From assembly GCA_038204345.1 (NCBI GenBank), contig JBBRDB010000020.1, positions 1 through 23,995 on the forward strand: a stretch of 23,995 nucleotides of DNA, given 5' to 3'. Both the position numbers and the translations under genes were made by a program. The notes under the pieces were generated by a model, which was not told where the DNA came from, did not search any database, and saw only the letters and a program-made list of their open reading frames with translations. Source of the stretch: JAHJSA01 sp038204345 (GTDB lineage: Bacteria; Actinomycetota; Thermoleophilia; RBG-16-64-13). Each line of letters starts with the position of its first letter. The first letter of the stretch is position 1. Shown in pieces: positions 15,117-20,167 of this stretch.

Positions 15117-15752
15117 ATGAAACGTCGCAAGAGAGTGTTATTGGTCGCGGTCGCATTGGTCCTGGTCTTCGGATTCGGGGCTGTGGCCTATGCCGCCGAT
15201 GTCCTTCCTTTCAGCGATATAGCAGGACACTGGGCAAAAGACGCGATCGTCAGGCTCGCGGATCGAGGCATCATACTGGGCCACAACGACGGCACCTTCG
15301 GCCCTGAAGAGCTCGTCACCCGAGCCCAGGTCGCGTCTTTCCTCGACAGGGAGGCCCAAGAGGCCGCGGCCCCGGTCGATGCGCGTCGCGGATGCCCCGA
15401 CTGTCACGTGGGGCCCTACTCACTCAAGCACGAGGCCGTTAGCGGGGGAGGAACCGCGGCGCACGAGACCCTCCGTGATGACTCGGACGTCAACGTCTGT
15501 CTGGCCTGCCACGCACCGGGAACGGCAGGCCGGGTGGGCATGGGGAACAATGCTCCGCTCTCCTTGCGCGACATCGTCCACCCGGTTCATATGAGCAGCA
15601 AGATCTTCACGGGCCACTACGTCGGCAACTGCTTCACCTGCCACAACGTAGACGGTGACGGAGTCTTCCAGGTTCTTTCGGCGGCCGTAGACACCGACGC
15701 GCTGGGTATCCCGGACACGGTTCCGATCCCTGGAGCGCAGAATCCCAGGTAG
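15117..15752 (+). CDS. SLH-domain three-haem c-type cytochrome (cell-surface)
   Basis: This is a 211-residue exported protein; AGGAGGAAG gives a strong start. The signal peptide is about 1-27 (ending AVAYAA). A single SLH domain at about 31-77 reads FSDIAGHWAKDAIVRLADRGIILGHNDGTFGPEELVTRAQVASFL. After a short linker come three CxxCH motifs at 93-97 (CPDCH), 128-132 (CLACH) and 172-176 (CFTCH), with HPVH and other His as potential distal ligands. The fold would be a small multihaem cytochrome tethered to the S-layer or wall polymer, suited to passing electrons across the envelope. The 175-base upstream gap has isolated ATTCTCAGAAG (14949) and ATTCTCGGGAG (15028) elements resembling the 11-bp operator unit, but no array. 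Confidence 0.88.
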   Translation: MKRRKRVLLVAVALVLVFGFGAVAYAADVLPFSDIAGHWAKDAIVRLADRGIILGHNDGTFGPEELVTRAQVASFLDREAQEAAAPVDARRGCPDCHVGPYSLKHEAVSGGGTAAHETLRDDSDVNVCLACHAPGTAGRVGMGNNAPLSLRDIVHPVHMSSKIFTGHYVGNCFTCHNVDGDGVFQVLSAAVDTDALGIPDTVPIPGAQNPR

Positions 15753-15782
15753 GACCCCGCCGGTTCCTCGTTAACTGAGGTG

Positions 15783-15823
15783 CGCCGGACGGGAGGCCGT
15801 TCCCACGGTCGTCTCGTCCGGCG
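15783..15823. terminator. Hairpin between convergent genes
   Basis: CGCCGGACG (15783-15791) and CGTCCGGCG (15815-15823) form a 9-bp perfect stem, with an inner CCGT/ACGG pairing. It lies 30 bases after the SLH cytochrome stop and 50 bases beyond the His-rich reading frame on the other strand. No T run follows, so its role as a bidirectional terminator is only likely. Confidence 0.45.
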
Positions 15824-15873
15824 TGCCCATACTGACCTTCGGCACGGAGAGCTCGCCTCCCTCCGCATCCAGC

Positions 15874-16011
15874 CTACTCGGGCTTCTCGTCGCCCGCGTC
15901 CTCCTGGCCCGCGCTCTCCTGACCCGCATGTTCGTGAGCCGTATGCCCGTGGCCCGCGTGCTCGTGCCGGTGGTTGCCGTCTGCGTCCACCCGGGACGCG
16001 GGAGCGGCTTG
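15874..16011 (-). other. His-rich in-frame extension after the UGA of the small Cys protein
   Basis: Directly after the TGA at 16014-16012 the same frame stays open for 45 sense codons to a TAG at 15876-15874. It has GC-rich third positions throughout and encodes HRHEHAGHGHTAHEHAG and an acidic DAGDEKPE end. The seven His in 15 residues resemble metal-storage tails of nickel or zinc chaperones. It could be a readthrough or selenocysteine extension, a separate 38-residue ORF from the GTG at 15990 (no ribosome site), or the remnant of a gene broken by a stop. Confidence 0.5.
15976..16008 (-). other. Two-tier hairpin immediately 3' of the UGA
   Basis: On the minus strand GCCG (16008-16005) pairs with CGGC (15979-15976). 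Within it, GCGTCC (15999-15994) pairs perfectly with GGACGC (15988-15983) around a CGGGT loop. The upper stem begins 12 bases and the loop 18 bases after the UGA, and a G is second in the loop. These are broadly the features used to describe bacterial SECIS elements, but GC-rich DNA forms such stems easily. Confidence 0.35.
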
Positions 16012-16158
16012 TCAGCACCCCGGCTCGCCGGGGTGGCCACAACACGTGCTCCCGGTCCGGATCTTGATCCAATTGTTCCGCAGGACGAGATAGGCCTTGC
16101 GCGAGAATGGCATGGGGGTGCGCAGGTTGTCTGAGAAATCCCGAGAAACGCGTGGCAC
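16012..16158 (-). CDS. Small Cys-rich protein ending CCGHPGEPGC
   Basis: This is a 48-residue protein from the GTG at 16158, supported by GGGAGGT 6 bases upstream. An in-frame ATG at 16113 lacks a ribosome site. The core KAYLVLRNNWIKIRTGSTCCGHPGEPGC recalls, from memory, small actinobacterial and clostridial proteins with an NNW..K helix and a C-terminal CCGxxGxPGC. No function is established that I can name. Three Cys and a His in the last ten residues suggest metal or Fe-S binding. The stop is UGA and the frame continues with a His-rich segment. It is preceded by a promoter and structured leader (16198-16308), an unusually elaborate control region for so small a gene. Confidence 0.7.
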   Translation of the reverse strand: MPRVSRDFSDNLRTPMPFSRKAYLVLRNNWIKIRTGSTCCGHPGEPGC

Positions 16159-16197
16159 TAGAAGACCTCCCTCGGTATCAGAAAACCATGGTGGCGT

Positions 16198-16236
16198 AAA
16201 AGAGGCGCCCAGCGCGGCCTTCCGCGTCCGGGCGCC
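16198..16236 (-). terminator. Terminator-like hairpin in the leader (attenuator candidate)
   Basis: On the minus strand GGCGCCC (16236-16230 side) pairs with GGGCGCC (16210-16204), with an inner GCGG/CCGC stem and AAGG loop. It runs into TCTTTT (16203-16198). It lies 40 bases before the GTG at 16158, so transcripts from the promoter at 16280-16308 would either end here or read into the small gene. Confidence 0.65.
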
Positions 16237-16274
16237 CAGTCCCCCGAGCAAGCCCTTCCCCCCAAGGGGTTGCT
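16204..16274 (-). ncRNA. Structured leader RNA of about 70 bases, two hairpins
   Basis: From the expected transcription start near 16274, hairpin 1 (16244-16277) has CCGAGCAA paired with TTGCTCGG plus an inner CCCTT/AAGGG stem and a G6 loop; the start point may clip its outermost pairs. Hairpin 2 is the terminator-like stem at 16204-16236. It matches no riboswitch class that I can recognise. It may be an attenuator for the downstream gene or a free small RNA ending at the T run. Confidence 0.5.
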
Positions 16275-16279
16275 CGGTG

Positions 16280-16308
16280 AAGATAGCGGGATTCACCGTT
16301 CCTGTCAA
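16280..16308 (-). promoter_or_regulatory. Strong sigma-70-type promoter
   Basis: On the minus strand TTGACA (16308-16303) and TATCTT (16285-16280) are spaced by exactly 17 bases. This is the best promoter match in the window. It directs transcription into the two-hairpin leader and the small Cys-rich protein. Confidence 0.75.
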
Positions 16309-16424
16309 CATGTAGTTTGGTTCTGGTGTACGGAGTGTGCTAGCGGTGCTTGAGTCCAACAGTCGGGCGCGAGGCCGGCGTCATGCTCAGTTTCCGCACA
16401 GCACGACCGGGGTATGTGATAGCC

Positions 16425-16619
16425 ATGGATAACGACAGAACAACTGAAGAGCTCAAGGAAGAGCTGGCGAGGCAGCAGGAGTACCTAGCGGAACTCAAGG
16501 GCTCCCTGCCGAAACACTCGGTCCGCCCCCACCAACTCATCGAGATCGAAGAGGCTGAGGACCAGGTGGAGGAGTTGCTCGCGGAGCTTTCGCGCCGCCC
16601 TCCCCCGATGCTGAAGTGA
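16425..16619 (+). CDS. Small coiled-coil hypothetical protein
   Basis: This is a 64-residue acidic protein starting MDNDRTTEELKEEL. Two amphipathic helices (about 6-26 and 36-56) are joined by LPKHSVRPHQL. The pattern LPxHSxxPxxLxEIEELEExxxxL is one I associate with short uncharacterised proteins in several Gram-positive lineages. The frame is open from 16350, but the earlier part is not helical and overlaps regulatory DNA, so the ATG at 16425 is preferred despite a weak ribosome site. No Cys, membrane helix or signal is present. It is divergent from the small Cys-rich gene. Confidence 0.65.
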   Translation: MDNDRTTEELKEELARQQEYLAELKGSLPKHSVRPHQLIEIEEAEDQVEELLAELSRRPPPMLK

Positions 16620-16666
16620 GTCTCGCTTAGCACCGTGCTGGGAGTGTCTGGCTGCGCATCGCGCGT

Positions 16667-17953
16667 TTACTGCTGGGCATCGCCCGAAAGATCGGCAGGC
16701 GAAGGCCTTGAGCCGGAGTGCGCAGGTGGGGAGTGGTCGCCGCCTTCGGCCTTGGCATGCGGTGCGTCGGGAGGCCGGGGCGCCTCAACGTCTATCGCGA
16801 CAGAGCATGAACCGTCGATGACTCCGGGTTCCTCCGTGAGTTTTGTGTGCAAGTAGAGGAACACGAGACGCGCGGTGGCCATGATGGGAACGGCCAGATA
16901 GGCCCCCAAGATGCCCGCCACGCTGGCTCCGGCCATGATGCCCACGATGATCACGATACCCGGGAGTTCCACGCTTCGGCCCATGATGCGCGGCTGAAGG
17001 ACACTGGCTTCGAGCTGCTGCAGTCCGACATAGACCAGCAGGACGACAAGAGCGAAGAGGCCGTTGCCCACCGCCAGATGCTCCGACCCTTGGATGAGCG
17101 CCATCAGTACCGCAAGACCCCCTGCCACTAAGGCCCCCAGGGTGGGCACGAGATCCATCAACCCGGCTATGATGCCCACGATGAGCGCACTGGGCAGGCC
17201 TAGGGCCCACAGACTTGCCCCCACCATCGCTCCAAAGATGGTCACCATGAGGAGCTGTCCCCGAAAATAGGCCCGCCACACCCTCTTGATGGACAAGCGC
17301 AGTTCTTCCAGCTCGCCTCCATGTTGCTCTGGGATCAAACCGCTGATCGACCTGGCCAAGCGGGGACCGTCGTTCACTAGATAGAGGCTGTATATGAGGG
17401 TCAAGAACAGCGTGAGCAACAGGTGACCGAGGGTCGAAGCGAAGCCCGCGAGCGTGCCCGCCGTGGTGGACAGTATGTTGTCGAGCGAGCCGAAGAGTTG
17501 TTGACCCGAAGGCAGGAAACCGACGAGCCCGGCCGGCTCCAAGCGCTCTTGGAAGGAATCCACGTAGGCGTTCAGATCGAGTCGATAGCCGAAAAGGCTG
17601 AAGTCACGAAAGGACTCTGACGCCGAGTGCAGCCACCTGAGAAGGCTGTTAACCGCCTCCTCAAGATTGAAGCCCACCTGGCTGAACTGGTCCACGAGGA
17701 TCGGCCCGAGCACGGCGATGAGCAGAAGGAACAGGGCGAACAGAACCAGGAGGACCACGACGGCCGCCGGGAAGCGGGGTATGTGCAGGCGCCGGTTGAG
17801 CCAATCTACCAGCGGCTCGATCAGGAAGGCCAGGACCAGCGCCATTACCAGCGGTGTGAGCACCCCTCGGGCCGCCCACACCACGAAAAGGACCCCGGCC
17901 AGTACGAGCAGGCCCATGACCCTTCGAGTGTAGTCGCTCCACGTTCCCCCCAT
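16667..17953 (-). CDS. AI-2E (UPF0118) family membrane protein
   Basis: This is a 428-residue permease-like protein of the PF01594 family, whose members export diverse solutes, including Na+/H+ exchangers and a proposed autoinducer-2 exporter. The usual layout is visible: an N-terminal helical pair with LTPLVMALVLAFLIEPLVDWLNRR, a soluble loop with coiled segments (about 85-160), then the helix-rich core with GIIAGLMDLVPTLGALVAGGLAVL, LQPRIMGRSVELPGIVIIVGIMAGAS and LGAYLAVPIMATARLVFLYL. A charged Pro/Ala tail of about 50 residues follows. The ATG is 11 bases after the HAD phosphatase stop, so the two probably share a transcript. The substrate is unknown. Confidence 0.88.
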   Translation of the reverse strand: MGGTWSDYTRRVMGLLVLAGVLFVVWAARGVLTPLVMALVLAFLIEPLVDWLNRRLHIPRFPAAVVVLLVLFALFLLLIAVLGPILVDQFSQVGFNLEEAVNSLLRWLHSASESFRDFSLFGYRLDLNAYVDSFQERLEPAGLVGFLPSGQQLFGSLDNILSTTAGTLAGFASTLGHLLLTLFLTLIYSLYLVNDGPRLARSISGLIPEQHGGELEELRLSIKRVWRAYFRGQLLMVTIFGAMVGASLWALGLPSALIVGIIAGLMDLVPTLGALVAGGLAVLMALIQGSEHLAVGNGLFALVVLLVYVGLQQLEASVLQPRIMGRSVELPGIVIIVGIMAGASVAGILGAYLAVPIMATARLVFLYLHTKLTEEPGVIDGSCSVAIDVEAPRPPDAPHAKAEGGDHSPPAHSGSRPSPADLSGDAQQ

Positions 17954-17964
17954 AACGATGCTGA

Positions 17965-19032
17965 TTACCGCTCAGCCGTGCCGGCGCCCAGAGTATCGAG
18001 CAAGGACGGCAGGCCCTCTAGGGTTTCGAGAACGAAGTCCGGCCGTGCCGAGCCCGGCTCATCCAATTCCGACCGTTCGGTGACACCCGTGAGCACGAGG
18101 GCCGAGCGCATGCCGGCCCGTGACGCCATCTCGATGTCGGTGCTCAACTTGTCACCCACGAAGAGGATGGCGTCGGCGCTGCATCCGGCCTCGGTCACCA
18201 GGCGCTCGGCCAACCCCATTTCCGGTTTCCCTATCACCACGGGCTCTCGGCCGGAGGCCGTAGCCACCGCCGCGACGATGGCCCCGCCGCCCGGGAGCAG
18301 CCTGTCCTCTACGGGGAAGGTGGCGTCAGGGTTGGTGGCCACGAAGAGGGCGCCCGCCAACAGCGCCTCCTGCGCCACCGCGAGGGTCTCATAATCGAAA
18401 CCGAAATCGAGGCCTACAACTACCGCCGACGGCGCGGTGGCGATGGACGGCCCCCCGTCTGTGGCTCGGCCTCCAGTCGGCCCGCCGCCGGCCGCCGCGA
18501 TCGGCCCCGCCGCCGGTGCACCCGCGGGCCGTGCTTCCGCCGCCCCTATCGCCGGGTCGGGAGCAGCAGCCTCGCTCGCCGCGGCGGCTCTAGGCGCCGA
18601 GGCCTGCGTAAGCGTCGCATCGGCCGATCCGCGAGCAGGGACAGGGTCGAGCCCAGCGTCGGCGAGTTCTCGCACCAGGCCGGTGCCGCCCACCACCAGG
18701 ACTCGGGCGCCGGGAGACAGGCGGTCGGCCAGCCAGGAGGCGGTGGCCGCGGCCGACGTCAGCACCATGTCGGCCCGCACCGGCAGACCCAAGCCCGCGA
18801 GTTTGGCCGCTACCTCAGACCGATGTCGGGTGGAGTTGTTCGTAACGAAACGTAGGAGGAGGCCGCGCTCGAGAACCTCTTCTATCGCCTGGCGGGCCCC
18901 GGGCAGGAGCGAACCGCCGCGCAGGATCACGCCATCGATGTCGAACGCCACCATCACCGGCCCTTCGCCGGACGCGGCGGGTCCGGGCGACTGCCCCGGT
19001 ATGATCTGTGGTTCCGTATGCACGCGTTCCAT
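17965..19032 (-). CDS. NagD-like HAD-IIA phosphatase with low-complexity insertion
   Basis: This is a 355-residue phosphatase of the p-nitrophenyl phosphatase/NagD group. Motif I is FDIDGVILRG (D31, D33), then VTNNSTRHR, the GLDFGFDYETLAVA cap strand, ATNPDATFPVEDRLLPGGGAIVAAV, Lys in IGKPEMGL, and motif IV FVGDKLSTDIEMASRAGM. Between LDPVPARGS and SAVVVGLDFGF there are about 65 residues of Ala, Gly and Pro (about 136-202) absent from normal family members, which are about 260-290 residues long. AGGA 5 bases before the ATG supports the start; the TACAAT spanning it also resembles a -10. Substrate is likely a small phosphorylated metabolite. Confidence 0.88.
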   Translation of the reverse strand: MERVHTEPQIIPGQSPGPAASGEGPVMVAFDIDGVILRGGSLLPGARQAIEEVLERGLLLRFVTNNSTRHRSEVAAKLAGLGLPVRADMVLTSAAATASWLADRLSPGARVLVVGGTGLVRELADAGLDPVPARGSADATLTQASAPRAAAASEAAAPDPAIGAAEARPAGAPAAGPIAAAGGGPTGGRATDGGPSIATAPSAVVVGLDFGFDYETLAVAQEALLAGALFVATNPDATFPVEDRLLPGGGAIVAAVATASGREPVVIGKPEMGLAERLVTEAGCSADAILFVGDKLSTDIEMASRAGMRSALVLTGVTERSELDEPGSARPDFVLETLEGLPSLLDTLGAGTAER

Positions 19033-19127
19033 TGTATCCTGAGCGGACGAGAACTACCGTTTGCGGGGACGTACCCGAGCGGAGCAAGAGTCCGCCCGCG
19101 GGAAAGCGCCGTCGAGGAGGCCCATCG

Positions 19128-19832
19128 ATGAAGAGCATGACGTTCAGCACCAGGCTCCTCGAGAGGATCCCCCGCGTCCAAGGCGTCAAGACCTTTCGCT
19201 TTGAGCGCATCAAGAAGTACGAGTTCACCGCGGGGCAATGGTTCGTGCTCACCATCCCTGAGGACGACGGTTACCTCACGAAACACTTCACGCACTCGAG
19301 TTCGCCCACCGAAGGCTACATCGAGTTGACGACGCGTCTCACGGGTTCGCAGTTCAAGAACACGTTGGACGCGCTCCCGGTGGGCACCGAGGTGGAGATC
19401 GAAGGGCCGTTCGGCGACTTCACCCTCCGTGAGGGTGCTGAGCGGGTGGTGTTTCTCACCGGTGGCATCGGCATCACGCCGGTCCGTAGTATCCTCCGCT
19501 TCATGGCAGACAGCGGCGATCACCGCGATGTCACGCTCTTCTTTGGAAACAAGGATCGCGAGTCGATCGTCTTCCGTTCGGAACTCGAGAGCTTCGCTAC
19601 GCACCTCCCCGACCTGAAAGTGGTGCACGTGCTTTCGGACGCCCCGCCCGACTGGGAAGGCTACAGTGGCTATGTCACGGGCGAGATCCTGGAGGCGGAG
19701 CTAGGCGACGCAGGCGACCGCACATACTACGTCAGCGGCCCCCCGGCCATGGTCTCCGCGATGAAGGATCTGCTGAAGGCGCGGGGCGTGGGGCGGCGGG
19801 AGATGGTGCTCGAGAACTTCGAGGGGTACTGA
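19128..19832 (+). CDS. FNR-type flavin-dependent NAD(P)H reductase
   Basis: This is a 234-residue reductase with an FAD-binding beta-barrel (about 1-100) and an NAD(P)-binding domain (about 105-234). The flavin motif KHFTHSSSPTEG (52-63) is a variant of the usual RxYSxxS; T/S replaces Y. VVFLTGGIGITPVRSILR (107-124) is the nucleotide-binding glycine loop, YYVSGPPAMVSAMK (200-213) the second NAD(P) motif, and NFEGY the typical C-terminus. No [2Fe-2S] domain is fused, so it needs a separate acceptor, such as a ferredoxin or cytochrome. The ATG at 19128 has GGAGG 9 bases upstream; the longer frame from 19008 overlaps the divergent HAD gene. Confidence 0.88.
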   Translation: MKSMTFSTRLLERIPRVQGVKTFRFERIKKYEFTAGQWFVLTIPEDDGYLTKHFTHSSSPTEGYIELTTRLTGSQFKNTLDALPVGTEVEIEGPFGDFTLREGAERVVFLTGGIGITPVRSILRFMADSGDHRDVTLFFGNKDRESIVFRSELESFATHLPDLKVVHVLSDAPPDWEGYSGYVTGEILEAELGDAGDRTYYVSGPPAMVSAMKDLLKARGVGRREMVLENFEGY

Positions 19833-19834
19833 GC

Positions 19835-20167
19835 CTAGCCTCTCGCCTCACGCAGCGCGGCCTCGATCATCTCGACCGGCGGAGCGCCCGAGATGCCCTC
19901 GGCGGTGATGTAGGCGCGACAGCCCAGTCCGCCGGCCCTCATGTCGCGGACGGCTGGGTCCGCATCCACGCCGTCCACCATGATAGCGGGCCCTCCCACG
20001 AAACCGTGGGCAAGGGCCTCCTCCTGCGTCGTGATGAGGACCACCTCATAGGCATTCACCGGCATGCCCACCCTGACTAAGGCGACGCCGAGGGCGGCCT
20101 GCGCCGCCTCCGTATTATCGGGCGAGCATCCCTCGGTATGGAGCAGGCGGACCTCAGGCTGTCTCAT
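19835..20167 (-). CDS. Small thioredoxin-fold protein coupled to aconitase
   Basis: This is a 110-residue protein in the family often annotated as thioredoxin-like or alkylmercury lyase-like small proteins. Its pattern is LLHTEGCSPDNTEAAQAAL (C14), a central ITTQEEALAHGFVGGPAIMVDGVD strand with the cis-Pro loop (GGPAI), GLGCRAY (C83), and a C-terminal PPVEMIEAALREA helix. C14 lacks the second Cys of a CxxC site (SPD follows), so redox activity would need C83 or a partner. The ATG at 20167 lies 14 bases inside the aconitase gene, with GGAGGG 5 bases upstream, giving tight coupling. Its stop is 2 bases from that of the convergent FNR gene. Confidence 0.75.
   Translation of the reverse strand: MRQPEVRLLHTEGCSPDNTEAAQAALGVALVRVGMPVNAYEVVLITTQEEALAHGFVGGPAIMVDGVDADPAVRDMRAGGLGCRAYITAEGISGAPPVEMIEAALREARG

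Noticed and set aside
15771..16072. Two longer minus-strand frames over the His-rich stretch
   Set aside because: They are Arg/Thr-rich with no pattern; third-position bias and the His cluster favour the frame continuous with the small Cys protein.
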